Part shown: in pieces, positions 20,723 to 29,728 of the stretch
Numbering within the stretch: the first letter of the stretch is position 1
Layout: the number at the start of each line of letters is the position of its first letter
Source of the DNA: Sulfurovum sp.
GTDB taxonomy: Bacteria > Campylobacterota > Campylobacteria > Campylobacterales > Sulfurovaceae
Direction: 5' to 3'
DNA length: 64,000 bases
Assembly: GCA_020525365.1 (NCBI GenBank)
Contig: JAIZOF010000001.1
Coordinates: 806,502 to 870,501 of the forward strand
Notes under the pieces: model-generated
Told to the model about the DNA's origin: nothing
The model's input: only the letters and a program-made list of their open reading frames with translations
The model's database searches: none
Program-made: the position numbers and the translations under genes

Positions 20723-21424
20723 ATGATAAAACTAGAAGAAATTCCTATATTTTCTGCACTAGAAGACAAATATCTTAAAGAGCTACAAAATGAGATTTAT
20801 ATCAAACATTTTCTAAAAGATAGTATTGTATTTTACGAGGGAGATAAGAGTGATTATCTACATATTTTGATAGAAGGAAGTGTTAAACTCTATAAAACAT
20901 CTCCTAAGGGAAGTCAGATTCAGATCAATCGTTTTGCAGCACCATCACTTATTGCAGAGTTTGTCTGTTTTGAAAAAGAGATATTTCCAGCAACCTGTGA
21001 ATTTGTTACTGATGGTACAATTGGACTATTGCATTTTGATAAACTTTATGAACATCTTAATGAGCCAATGTTTTCACTGGAGTTGATCAAGTCGTTAACC
21101 AGTAAAGTCATGTTACTCTCTTCACTTGTACACAAAGAGACAATTCTCTCTTCAGAAGCAAAAGTGGCTGATCTGATGATTAAGAAAAACTCTATTTTTA
21201 ATCGCTTAAAAAATAATGAGATTGCTTCAATGCTTAATTTGACACCAGAAACATTCTCACGTATCCTCACCAAATTTAAGAAAGAGGGAATTATAGTTTT
21301 AGAGGAGCATATTCTCAAGGTAACCAATGAAGATGCACTCTATAAGATTGTAGAGACTAATACGATGAAAGAGTGCACCAACTGTATTGCACACCTTAAA
21401 GAGCAGACTGAATGTAAAGACTAG
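20723..21424 (+). CDS. Crp/Fnr-family transcription regulator
   Basis: A 233-residue regulator with an N-terminal cyclic-nucleotide-like beta-barrel (about 1-120), a dimer helix and a C-terminal winged helix-turn-helix (NEIASMLNLTPETFSRILTKF). The N-terminal cysteine cluster of O2-sensing Fnr is absent, so it is closer to Dnr/NnrR-type NO sensors or Campylobacter NssR in logic. A short cysteine-bearing tail (CTNCIAHLKEQTEC) is unusual. It lies directly downstream of nirE and is the only Crp/Fnr gene visible, so it is the best candidate for binding the TTGAT-N4-ATCAA boxes. Its 3' end overlaps the convergent tetR gene by 4 nt. Confidence 0.88.
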   Translation: MIKLEEIPIFSALEDKYLKELQNEIYIKHFLKDSIVFYEGDKSDYLHILIEGSVKLYKTSPKGSQIQINRFAAPSLIAEFVCFEKEIFPATCEFVTDGTIGLLHFDKLYEHLNEPMFSLELIKSLTSKVMLLSSLVHKETILSSEAKVADLMIKKNSIFNRLKNNEIASMLNLTPETFSRILTKFKKEGIIVLEEHILKVTNEDALYKIVETNTMKECTNCIAHLKEQTECKD

Positions 21425-22023
21425 TTATTTGCAAGTCCCGTTAGTAAACTATATAACATTTTATTGACTAAATCATCATAAATCTCTTCTACATCATGAA
21501 AACAGTTAATAATTAAAGAGGTAAGACCATGTAGTGAAGACCAAACAACTACAGTTTGTGCAAAGCTGTCCTCTATTTTAATTAACCTCTTCATTTGCCC
21601 CTCTTCGATAAGTGCCTTTAAAGCCATAAAACCTTTACAATTTTCACTTCGTATTGTAATAAATGATTCTCTAACATGAGCATATTTTTTACCAAATAAT
21701 AGTCGGTATAAATTAGGATTTTTTTTAGCCCAATCAATATAATATTTGGCTGCAATAAAAAATCTTTTATCTAAATCTTCATTGTCATTAGAGAGAATGG
21801 GAACAATGACTGAATCAAACTTATCAAACCCTTTTTCCATTACTGCTTTGATAAGTTCATCTTTGGAGCTGAAATGTTTATAAATTGCCGAACGTGATGT
21901 GTTGGTTACATCAGCAAGTATTTTAAGTGTAAGCTTGTCTATATCTTTTTTATGGATAAAATCTAAAGAAAATGATAATAATTCTTGTTTTAGATTACCA
22001 TGGTGATAGGTATTTTTTTTCAT
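21421..22023 (-). CDS. TetR/AcrR-family repressor
   Basis: A 200-residue regulator with an N-terminal helix-turn-helix (KILADVTNTSRSAIYKHFSSKDELI) and an all-helical ligand-binding C-terminal domain. It is divergent from the exporter genes starting at 22142, and the space between contains two 17-bp palindrome-like operators. It therefore probably represses the exporter operon and itself. The ligand is unknown. The gene is AT-rich like the rest of the cassette. Confidence 0.88.
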   Translation of the reverse strand: MKKNTYHHGNLKQELLSFSLDFIHKKDIDKLTLKILADVTNTSRSAIYKHFSSKDELIKAVMEKGFDKFDSVIVPILSNDNEDLDKRFFIAAKYYIDWAKKNPNLYRLLFGKKYAHVRESFITIRSENCKGFMALKALIEEGQMKRLIKIEDSFAQTVVVWSSLHGLTSLIINCFHDVEEIYDDLVNKMLYSLLTGLANN

Positions 22024-22060
22024 GATTCCTATTATAACAAAATATGAACAAAAATATAAA

Positions 22061-22120
22061 TGTAAACATTGTTTACATTGTTTACATTATTTAAGACTCT
22101 TTATGTTAACATTGTTTACT
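22061..22120. promoter_or_regulatory. Two operators for the TetR-type repressor
   Basis: A perfect palindrome TGTAAACATTGTTTACA lies at 22061-22077. A second copy, TGTTAACATTGTTTACT (22104-22120), matches 15 of 17 bases; the centres are 43 nt apart. TGTTTACAT also repeats directly at 22070 and 22079. The block sits between tetR and the exporter operon, where it could cover both promoters. Confidence 0.7.
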
Positions 22121-22141
22121 TTGTAAATAGAGGAGTATAAT

Positions 22142-22888
22142 ATAAGAAAAATAATTATTATTACAGCAATTAGTATAAATGTATTTGCACAATCTGCACA
22201 AGATGTAGTAAAAAAATCTTTTGAAGCTATTAGTGGCTATGGAGGAAGTGAGACTATAAGTGAAATGGTATTAAGAAATGCACAAGGAGTGGAAAATAAA
22301 CGGAAATTAAAAGTACTTAGAAAAGAAGGAAGTCATGGAGATAGGTCATTTATAGAATTTTTATATCCTAATGATATTAAAGGTACAAAACTGCTAAGTT
22401 TTGAAGTAATAGGAAAAGATGATAAACAGTGGCTATATTTACCGGCACTGAAACGTATAAAGCGTATTAGTTCTCGCAATAAATCGGGTTCATTTGCTGC
22501 AAGCGAATTTTCTTATGAAGATATCTCTTCTGTAAATTATCAAAATTATACATATAGTGGTGAAGCAGAGATAGATACTAAAAATGGAAAGTCCTATTTT
22601 AAAATTGTACGTAAACCTATTGATAAATATAGTGGATATTCAAAACAAATAATATGGATAGACAAAAAAGATTATTTAATTCGTTTTGGAGAATATTATG
22701 ATAGACATGGCAAACTCTTAAAAAAAGTACATTTTTCTAAATATAAAAAAACAGAAGGAGTTTGGCGTATATTTGAAATTGATATAGAAAATATACAAAA
22801 CCATAAAAGCTCTAAACTTATTTGGAAATCAGACAAAATTCATATACCTATAAAAAATACAGATGTCTCTAAAAGAGTATTATATTGA
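22142..22888 (+). CDS. Outer-membrane lipoprotein-sorting-like protein (LolA-like fold), possible ATA start
   Basis: A periplasmic protein that accompanies RND/MMPL exporters; domain pattern includes DKQWLYLPALKRIKRISS, the GSFAASEFSYEDI stretch and a C-terminal half that resembles LolA/LolB-like barrels. The first ATG is at 22265, but the frame upstream encodes a proper signal peptide (RKIIIITAISINVFAQSAQ) that starts at an ATA codon (22142) exactly six nt after AGGAG. From there the protein has 248 residues. No ATG, GTG or TTG is available in this frame at that place. Either ATA initiates or the start codon is mutated. Downstream gene overlaps by 4 nt. Confidence 0.7.
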   Translation: MRKIIIITAISINVFAQSAQDVVKKSFEAISGYGGSETISEMVLRNAQGVENKRKLKVLRKEGSHGDRSFIEFLYPNDIKGTKLLSFEVIGKDDKQWLYLPALKRIKRISSRNKSGSFAASEFSYEDISSVNYQNYTYSGEAEIDTKNGKSYFKIVRKPIDKYSGYSKQIIWIDKKDYLIRFGEYYDRHGKLLKKVHFSKYKKTEGVWRIFEIDIENIQNHKSSKLIWKSDKIHIPIKNTDVSKRVLY

Positions 22889-24054
22889 AATGGTTATTTG
22901 GTATTGTTGTAAGTTTGCAACTATGTTTTGCAAATGAGCATATAGAATTTAGAGGAGATATTGGTATAAAAACTATCTCTTACAATGATAATAAAAATGA
23001 TTTATTAAGCGTAGGTAAAAGTATAGTTACATTCAAAAAAGAGTTATTTGAATTACATACGGAAGTAGATTTTTTCTATAGTCAAAAGTATAAAGATAAA
23101 AAAGAAGTATATTTTAATGAATTATATATGACTTGGCATGATGATATGTATGCTATTAAAATAGGAAAACAACTTACTTTTTGGGGCGAACTTGAAGGAT
23201 ATAATATTACGGATGTAATCAACCCTAAAAATAGTATGTTGGATATTTTTGATAAAAGTGAAAAAAAAGGTGTTTGGGCATTGATGGTTAATGCTTTTGA
23301 AGAGAATAAAAATGTTGAATTAGGGATAAAAGTACATGAAGAAGATAATAAATATGTAGATGATACAAGTTCCTATTATTTTTTACCTTTGGCTTATACA
23401 AGTAATTTACAAATTAAAAACAGGTATAGCCCTACGGTATATCTAAAATATAGTTTTTTAACTGATGAAAGCATAGAGAGTGAAAGTAGCATTATTATAC
23501 AAAAAGGTTATGACAATAAACGATATTTTGCACCAATTAGTGAGCATAAAATGGCACAATTTGCTTACAATGCAAACAAAGTTATGTTCTTGAGTAATAT
23601 TTTATATCAAGATATTTTTTTTAAATTTGAAGCTGCATATACTGATGTACTTGATGAATCTAAAATGAGCGATTATAGACAATTGGGTGTAGGTTTTGAA
23701 AAAGGTTTTTATGATATTAATGGAATAGATATTACTTTGTATACAGAATACTATTATTATGATTATCTAAATAATGATAAACCTAAGTATGTAGATATCA
23801 GTGAATTGTATGATAATGATATCTTTATGGCATTAAGATTTACTTTGAATGATACAAGAGATAGCGAACTTAAGTTAGGCTTTTTGAAAGATATTAAAAA
23901 TGGTGAAAATATTACAAAAGTTGAAATAAAAAGTAGATTGGCAGATACTATGGTTTTTATTGCTGAAGGTTTACATTTTTCCAAACAGTTTAAAACATAT
24001 TCAAAGTTAACAAACCATACTCGTATGATTTTTGGTATAAAGTATTTTTTTTAA
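22885..24054 (+). CDS. DUF1302-like outer-membrane beta-barrel protein
   Basis: A 389-residue protein with a signal peptide (MKWLFGIVVSLQLCFA) and alternating beta-strand pattern ending in an aromatic residue (KYFF), as in outer-membrane barrels. The stretch LTFWGELEGYNITDVINPKN is typical of the DUF1302 family that is encoded with lipoprotein-sorting-like and RND proteins. The start is TTG at 22885, overlapping the preceding stop (TTGA). It probably forms the outer-membrane part of the same export or lipid-transport system. Confidence 0.7.
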   Translation: MKWLFGIVVSLQLCFANEHIEFRGDIGIKTISYNDNKNDLLSVGKSIVTFKKELFELHTEVDFFYSQKYKDKKEVYFNELYMTWHDDMYAIKIGKQLTFWGELEGYNITDVINPKNSMLDIFDKSEKKGVWALMVNAFEENKNVELGIKVHEEDNKYVDDTSSYYFLPLAYTSNLQIKNRYSPTVYLKYSFLTDESIESESSIIIQKGYDNKRYFAPISEHKMAQFAYNANKVMFLSNILYQDIFFKFEAAYTDVLDESKMSDYRQLGVGFEKGFYDINGIDITLYTEYYYYDYLNNDKPKYVDISELYDNDIFMALRFTLNDTRDSELKLGFLKDIKNGENITKVEIKSRLADTMVFIAEGLHFSKQFKTYSKLTNHTRMIFGIKYFF

Positions 24055-24066
24055 GGAGATATGTGG

Positions 24067-26325
24067 ATGATACACTATATAAATTTTTTAGATAGATATA
24101 AAACAAAGCTTTTTATAATTATTACTATTATCGTACTCTTTTTTAGCTACTGGATAAAAGACATAGCCTTTGAAGGTAGTTATAGAATATGGTTTAGTCC
24201 TGATGCTACTATTATGAAAAATTATGATAATTTTAGAGATACTTTTAGTACGGATGATACCTTTATCGTGGCATTTCGAGATGAAAAAGGTATTTTTACT
24301 GATAAGGCTACAGATATTGTTTTAAAATTAACTGAAGAGATAGCAAATATTGATGGGGTACGAAAAGTAGATAGTCTTAGCAATTATCAATATATAAGTG
24401 CAATAGAAGATGAATTAAATGTTGAAGACTTTATTCATGAGGATGATAAAGGAGATTTAACACATAAAAAAGAGATAGCATTAAAAGATAAGCTTATTTT
24501 AAATCATGCCATTTCAAGAGATGGTAAAACTACTACGCTCTCCGTAAAACTTAGTACTGAAACTAGTTCAGGAGAAGAAGTAAATATTTATGTAATGGAT
24601 GCATTAGAGCAAATAGCACATACCTATGAACAGAAGTACGGATATAAACTTTATATTTCAGGTATGCCTGCTGTGACAGCATCATTAGTGACTGTAGCAG
24701 TACATGATGCAATCTATATTATGCCTTTGGCAGTCATTATTGTTATTATATTTTTATGGATTTTATTTAGAGATATAGTTGGAGTTTTTGTACCAGCTAT
24801 AATCATACTGTATACCTTTCTCATTGTATTAGGTATGCAGTTTTTAATGGGGTATAAACTCAATAATTTTACAGTGAATATTCCTGCCTTTATTGCGGCT
24901 ATTGCTATTGCAGATTCTCTTCATTTACTTTTAGCTTGGCGATATTATAAAAGTAAAAAAACTGTCAATAAAGATGCTGTGTGTCAAGCAGTAAAAAATA
25001 ATTTTTTACCCATTACTTTGACCTCATTTACTACTGCAACGGGATTTGCTTCCCTTATGACAAGTGATATTGTGCCTATAGCTACATTAGGGTATGCCAT
25101 TACAGTAGGAGCTATTTTGGCATTTGTATTGAGTGTCACATTAGCACCTGCATTGCTACTTTATATGAAAGATGATTATATACCTAAAAGAATATTTTTT
25201 ATTGATTTTACGAAACTACAGGGATATGGTAAATTTATTACAAAACATGATAAAAAAATTGTAGGTTTTTTTATGATACTAATATTGGTGTTGGGCTATG
25301 GATTAAAATATGTGAATGTAGATAATAATAGTGTAGAATATTTTGATAAAAGTACAGTAGTACGTTCAGGGAGTGATTTTGTAGAAAAGTATGTAACAGG
25401 TGCAATGACCTATGAAATTATTATAGATTCCAAAAAGAAAGATGGAATCAAAAATATAGCATTTTTAAAAAAAGTATTGGCTTTTGAGAAGACACTAAAA
25501 GATAAATATCCCAATGTCACTTTTAGTACTTCTATAAAAGATATTATACAACGTATGCATACAGTTTTAAGTGATACGCATGAGACTACATTGCCTACAG
25601 ATAGCAATCTTATAGCACAATATCTTTTACTCTACTCTATGAGTGTTCCACAAGGGATGAGTATCAATGATCAGATCGATATGAGTGAACAGTTTTTACG
25701 TATGACCATTAATAGTGAGACACAAACAACTTCCAAAGATGTACAAATGATAGAGTGGATTAAACAATGGTGGAAAACACATAGTCATTATAGTGCCCAA
25801 GTAGAGGGCGAAACAGCGATATTTTCCTATATGCAAGAGCATGTGATTCATACCTTATTGGTCTCTATACTGTTCACACTTATTATCATTATACTTGCCA
25901 TGTCACTAATATTTAAAAAATTAAAAATGTTATGGATTTTTGTTTTACCCAATATTGCACCTATTATATTAGTTGCAGGAGTAATGGGCTATTTAGGTAT
26001 CAGTATAGATATTGGTGTGGTGATTTCTGCTTCGGTTATTTTAGGTATTGCTGTGGATGATACGATACACTTTTTTAGTAAATATTTTCAAACAAGAAAA
26101 ATGATGCCTTTTGAAGAGAGTATAGACTATATTATTACACATAGTGGTAATGCAATGATTTTAACTACCATGATATTATCTTTTACCTTTCTTATTTTTG
26201 CTGTGAGTAGCTTTATACCTAATAACCACTTCTCTTTTGTGACTGTTATTGCATTAAATTTAGCACTATTATTAGATTTAGTATTATTGCCAGCACTTTT
26301 AAGTCTATTTTATAAAAAAGCTTAA
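24067..26325 (+). CDS. RND-superfamily exporter, MMPL/HAE type
   Basis: A proton-driven transporter with two repeats of one helix, a large periplasmic loop and five more helices, giving about 12 membrane segments. The motif GIAVDDTIHFFSKY in the second repeat and AIAIADSLHLLLAW in the first are characteristic. Starting at 24067 it has 752 residues; the ATG at 24061 is only 2 nt from the AAGGAG site, whereas 24067 has the usual 8 nt. It forms an operon with the lipoprotein-sorting-like and DUF1302-like genes. The substrate may be a lipid or hydrophobic compound; that is inference. The stop overlaps the convergent nirDL stop by 4 nt. Confidence 0.85.
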   Translation: MIHYINFLDRYKTKLFIIITIIVLFFSYWIKDIAFEGSYRIWFSPDATIMKNYDNFRDTFSTDDTFIVAFRDEKGIFTDKATDIVLKLTEEIANIDGVRKVDSLSNYQYISAIEDELNVEDFIHEDDKGDLTHKKEIALKDKLILNHAISRDGKTTTLSVKLSTETSSGEEVNIYVMDALEQIAHTYEQKYGYKLYISGMPAVTASLVTVAVHDAIYIMPLAVIIVIIFLWILFRDIVGVFVPAIIILYTFLIVLGMQFLMGYKLNNFTVNIPAFIAAIAIADSLHLLLAWRYYKSKKTVNKDAVCQAVKNNFLPITLTSFTTATGFASLMTSDIVPIATLGYAITVGAILAFVLSVTLAPALLLYMKDDYIPKRIFFIDFTKLQGYGKFITKHDKKIVGFFMILILVLGYGLKYVNVDNNSVEYFDKSTVVRSGSDFVEKYVTGAMTYEIIIDSKKKDGIKNIAFLKKVLAFEKTLKDKYPNVTFSTSIKDIIQRMHTVLSDTHETTLPTDSNLIAQYLLLYSMSVPQGMSINDQIDMSEQFLRMTINSETQTTSKDVQMIEWIKQWWKTHSHYSAQVEGETAIFSYMQEHVIHTLLVSILFTLIIIILAMSLIFKKLKMLWIFVLPNIAPIILVAGVMGYLGISIDIGVVISASVILGIAVDDTIHFFSKYFQTRKMMPFEESIDYIITHSGNAMILTTMILSFTFLIFAVSSFIPNNHFSFVTVIALNLALLLDLVLLPALLSLFYKKA

Positions 26326-27334
26326 GCGTGTGCTATCACATCTTCTTCCCACTCTCTAAACGTATCATCAAAATAGACCAATCTTTGTTTTTTAAACTCT
26401 ACTGTGGAGTAGAGCTTTCCATATTCTGTCAAGCCACTCTCTTGCGCCATCTCTTCTATGAGCGTATCACACTCCTCTTGTGTTTTGGCATGTACCATAG
26501 CAAAGAGGTTGTAGGGCCAATTGGGGTATTTGGGTCGTAGGTAACAGTGGCTTACAGCAGAGAATTCTGCAAGCTGTTTTCCTATCTCTCCCCCTTCTCT
26601 TCAGGTACTGACCACACACTCATCGCATTGGCACTAAAACCTGCCTTTCTATGGTTAAGAATGGTTGCAAATCGACGCATGACACCACTCTCTTTTAGTT
26701 CATTGGCAATCGTAAAAAATTCATCATAGCTAAGATTTAATTTTTTGAGATACTTTTTGAAAGGTTCTGAAACTACATCTATGTCTTGTTGCAAGGCTTT
26801 TATAATTGCCATATGTCTAGCTGTGAGACCAATCTCTTTGTGGGCTAGTTTTTGAAGTTTCTCTTTTTTGGCACGTTTTCCTGTTGTATCCATCTGGACT
26901 TTAATCTTGAACATTTTTAGCGTTGGTAGTATGATTGCGTCCTCGGCACCTGTTTTATTTTTGAGTATCTCTATAGTCTTTTCGAGACCCAATTTGGAGT
27001 CTGGAGTAACTGCTATGGTAAACCAGATATTGTAGTCATGGTTACGCAGATAGTTGTGGCTGACACCTGGGTGTGCATTGATCATTTTTGCCGCTTGTTC
27101 TATTTTATTTTCTACTACTTTAAAAGCAACCAGTGAAGATTTGTAGCCTAACCGCTTAGTATCAAAGATTGCTGAAGTCTGTCGGATAATCTTCCTTTCT
27201 TTGAGTCTACGTACTGTTGCAAGTATTTCATTTTCTGTTATTCCCAGTTTTTGAGAAAGCTCTAAAAAAGGTCTTTGTGTTATAGGAAAAGCATGTTGCA
27301 TTTCATAGAGGAGTTTGTTTTCTGTTTCTATCAT
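26322..27334 (-). pseudogene. nirDL: Siroheme decarboxylase, fused NirD-NirL/AhbA-AhbB type, frameshifted
   Basis: This enzyme removes two carboxyl groups from siroheme on the way to heme d1. The protein is two Lrp/AsnC-like halves. The first half (residues 1-160, with HNYLRNHDYNIWF) is intact. The second half stops early at 26582 after EEKGER, yet the other frame immediately continues as GKQLAEFSAVSHCYLRPKYP, WPYNLFAMVHAKT and on to a natural stop at 26322. One missing base in a run of five G (plus-strand C, 26590-26594) restores 337 residues. So the second active-site half is out of frame: true mutation, slippage or sequence error. A box at 27415 with TATAAT on this strand serves it. Confidence 0.85.
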
Positions 27335-27414
27335 GTATTGTTCCTATATAATCTATAGAATAAAATATATTTATTTATGTTTATAGATTATAGTCTATTA
27401 TGCTTCGATAAGTA

Positions 27415-27428
27415 TTGATACATATCAA
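27415..27428. promoter_or_regulatory. Crp/Fnr-type box between nirDL and the SirC-like gene
   Basis: TTGATACATATCAA is a perfect box. TATAAT on the minus strand (27387-27392) and TAATCT on the plus strand (27451-27456) are each centred exactly 32 nt from the box centre, so both divergent genes are probably activated from it. Confidence 0.8.
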
Positions 27429-27485
27429 AGCAATTATGATACACTTTGGCTAATCTGCAATATAAATATGCAATAAAGGACATAT

Positions 27486-28055
27486 ATGCCATATTTTCCT
27501 ATGTTCATAAATATAGAGAAGTTAAAGGTATTGGTTGTTGGTGGCGGGGTGATTGCCACCGAGAAACTTCAGAAACTAGTAGATTTTACCAAAGAGATTA
27601 CCATTATCGCTGAAGAACTGAGTCCTGAAGTTAACCGACTTATCTGCAATCATTGCCTTAGCTTCCATCAGAGAGCATACCGTAGTGGAGATATCAGAGG
27701 GTTTGATATTGTGATCATTGCAACAGATACCGCAGAACTGCATCAGCAGATATATGAAGAGAGTAGAGGTAGTGGAATACTCATTAATTCTGTAGATAAT
27801 GCAGACTATTGTGATTTTATCTTTCCTTCCTATATCAAAAAAGAAGATTTGACTATTGCATTTTCCACTGGTGGGGCATCCCCTGCTTTTACAAAACAGA
27901 TACGTGAATATTTTGAGAAAATTATTCCACAAAGCGTTGGAACATTTCTTACAAAAATGAAAATATTACGTACCACAATGCCCAAAGGTAAAGAGCGAAT
28001 GCACTATTTTGAGACACTTGTAGAAGCATATTTTAAAAAATATTTTAAATCTTGA
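27486..28055 (+). CDS. sirC: Precorrin-2 dehydrogenase (SirC / CysG N-domain type)
   Basis: Oxidises precorrin-2 to sirohydrochlorin with NAD. The 189-residue protein has a Rossmann glycine motif (VLVVGGGVIATEK), the family aspartate in NSVDNADYCDFIFPS, and a short C-terminal dimer domain. It is the stand-alone form; no methyltransferase or obvious ferrochelatase domain is fused. Together with NirE at 19905 and the siroheme decarboxylase on the other strand it supplies the heme d1 pathway. It is under the divergent box at 27415, and its last codons overlap the box of the next operon (28052). Confidence 0.88.
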   Translation: MPYFPMFINIEKLKVLVVGGGVIATEKLQKLVDFTKEITIIAEELSPEVNRLICNHCLSFHQRAYRSGDIRGFDIVIIATDTAELHQQIYEESRGSGILINSVDNADYCDFIFPSYIKKEDLTIAFSTGGASPAFTKQIREYFEKIIPQSVGTFLTKMKILRTTMPKGKERMHYFETLVEAYFKKYFKS

Positions 28056-28093
28056 TATAAATCAATATTATATATTAAATAAGTCCATACAAT
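28052..28093 (+). promoter_or_regulatory. Crp/Fnr-type box and -10 of the DUF2249 operon
   Basis: TTGATATAAATCAA (28052-28065) is a perfect box overlapping the end of the SirC-like gene. TACAAT (28088-28093) is centred 32 nt downstream, and the DUF2249 gene starts at 28118 with an AAGGAG site. Confidence 0.75.
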
Positions 28094-28117
28094 ACAAGAA
28101 AATAATAAGGAGTCAAA

Positions 28118-28459
28118 ATGTCTGAAATAGAAAAAAAAGAGATTAAAGTAGAGGGTGCAACTGTACCCTTTTATGAATATATAATTGGTGAGACGCAATA
28201 CTATGAGTTTGATACCTCCAAGTGTGGACCACCCGAACCAATGGTTAATGCTATGACAGGTTTGAAGATGCTTGATAATCCGAAGAAGAAAGTGGTTATG
28301 ATCAACCATAAAAAACCGATGGGGTTGCTTGAGAAAATTGGAGAGAATTATAAGATAGAGACAGAGAAGATGAATGATGGCTGTATTAAGCTTATTTTCT
28401 CATATAAAGAGGGAGAGAGCAAAAAAGCCAATCTCAACGATATGGCATGTCATGGTTAG
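28118..28459 (+). CDS. DUF2249-family protein
   Basis: A 113-residue soluble protein. The pattern CGPPEPMVNAMTGLKML, then VVMINHKKPMGLLEKIGE and a C-terminal DGCIKLIFSY strand matches DUF2249, a TusA/SirA-like small fold often encoded beside NO-response genes. The TusA-like cysteine position here is the CGPPEP cysteine, and two more cysteines occur later. Its biochemical role is not established. It is the first gene of a three-gene operon with an oxidase-like membrane protein and a DUF59 protein, under a perfect Crp/Fnr box. Confidence 0.7.
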   Translation: MSEIEKKEIKVEGATVPFYEYIIGETQYYEFDTSKCGPPEPMVNAMTGLKMLDNPKKKVVMINHKKPMGLLEKIGENYKIETEKMNDGCIKLIFSYKEGESKKANLNDMACHG

Positions 28460-28469
28460 TGAGAGGTAG

Positions 28470-29714
28470 ATGAAGCAGATATCGAGTGATTTTGCACCAC
28501 CACTAAAATTGATTGCTCCATTTTTTAGGTTTGGTGCAATCTTCTATCTTCTATCGATGACGGCATTACTCTTTTTTTCACCTTCTTTCAGTTACGTACA
28601 GATGAATATTGCAGGATGGATACATCTATTTTTACTCGGATTTGTAATGATAGTTATCTTTGGAGCAATGGCACAATTAGTACCTGTGGTACTAGAAGCA
28701 GGACATGCAGTAGTAGATGTCTATTATGTTATTATGCCACTTCTGGTAATTGGTACAGTAATCATGGTTGCAGGGTTTTGGTTTATGCCCACACTTTTGC
28801 CTTATGGTGGACTTTTAGTGCTTATAGCGATGATTATTTTTGCTGTAGAGAATTTTGCTACGCTTAAAAAGACCACACTTTGTACATTAACTATCTCTAC
28901 AGTTAAGTGGAGTAATACTTATCTGTTATTTGGAATATTGACTGGATTTGCAATCACTCTCGGGATTGTAGGAGATCTCTCTATTAATGTTAGTTTGATA
29001 CTTAAAGCCCATGTCTATGCAGTGCTTGGCGGATATGTGCTTTTGACGATCATAGGGCTCTCATTGATTCTAATTCCAATGTTCTCATTGGCACATGGTT
29101 TTGATGAGAAGTCAATTCATATTGCCTTTAAGTTGACTGTTGGTGGTGTAGCAGTTGTTTTTCTGGGTGCATTGATTGGTATGGAGCAGATAATGTATTT
29201 GGGATACCTCCTTACAATAATAGGAGTATTCTTCTATTTGCGGCAAATATATATTATTGCCAAACTAACAGTACGAAAAGAATTGGATATTTGGGCAAAA
29301 TCAATGCTTTTTGCTTATGGTATGCTGATACTCTCTCTTATAGTTGTAGCAGCTTATTTTATTAGTGATAGTGAAAATCTATTACATGCTTCAATTTGGT
29401 TTCTGTTAATGGGGTTTATCTCCTCTATGATTACTGGACACCTTTATAAGATTGTACCATTTTTAGTTTGGTTTGAACGCTTTGCTCCATTTGTGGGAAA
29501 GAAAAAAGTACCTATGTTGCATGAAATGTACTCCAAGGAGGGAGCCTCAGTATTTTTTTGGTTTACTGCTTCAGGAGTAATCTTATCTGGGATAGGTTTG
29601 CTGCTAGAGAGCAATCTTTTTTTTAAAGCCGGAGGGAGTTTTCTATTTATAGGGGCACTTTTTTTGACACTAACAATCTATAAAATGCTAGCATATGGTA
29701 AAGAAGAAATATAA
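28470..29714 (+). CDS. Multi-helix membrane protein resembling a reduced heme-copper oxidase subunit I / NnrS
   Basis: A 414-residue protein with about 12 membrane helices. The motif GWIHLFLLGFVMIVIFGAMA near residues 50-70 resembles the heme-ligand helix of oxidase subunit I, and later helices keep single histidines (KAHVYAVLGGY, ITGHLYKIVPFLVW). The CuB histidine pair is not seen, so it is not a terminal oxidase. Similar proteins accompany DUF2249 and DUF59 genes in denitrifiers, and NnrS is a comparable heme membrane protein for NO tolerance. The role in NO handling is inference from regulation and neighbours. Confidence 0.6.
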   Translation: MKQISSDFAPPLKLIAPFFRFGAIFYLLSMTALLFFSPSFSYVQMNIAGWIHLFLLGFVMIVIFGAMAQLVPVVLEAGHAVVDVYYVIMPLLVIGTVIMVAGFWFMPTLLPYGGLLVLIAMIIFAVENFATLKKTTLCTLTISTVKWSNTYLLFGILTGFAITLGIVGDLSINVSLILKAHVYAVLGGYVLLTIIGLSLILIPMFSLAHGFDEKSIHIAFKLTVGGVAVVFLGALIGMEQIMYLGYLLTIIGVFFYLRQIYIIAKLTVRKELDIWAKSMLFAYGMLILSLIVVAAYFISDSENLLHASIWFLLMGFISSMITGHLYKIVPFLVWFERFAPFVGKKKVPMLHEMYSKEGASVFFWFTASGVILSGIGLLLESNLFFKAGGSFLFIGALFLTLTIYKMLAYGKEEI

Positions 29715-29728
29715 GGAGTTGTAGGAAT

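Noticed and set aside
22061-22120. Repeated TGTTTACAT units as a CRISPR or insertion-sequence end
   Set aside because: Only two palindromic copies between a tetR gene and its neighbour; operator function explains them. No CRISPR array or intact transposase is seen in the window.
26328-26729. Plus-strand open frames after the RND exporter
   Set aside because: They are antisense to the frameshifted siroheme decarboxylase, whose minus-strand motifs explain the region.
28470-29714. Calling the 414-residue membrane protein a terminal oxidase or NorB
   Set aside because: The CuB/FeB histidine pair and heme ligand pair of those enzymes are not found; only isolated histidines remain.
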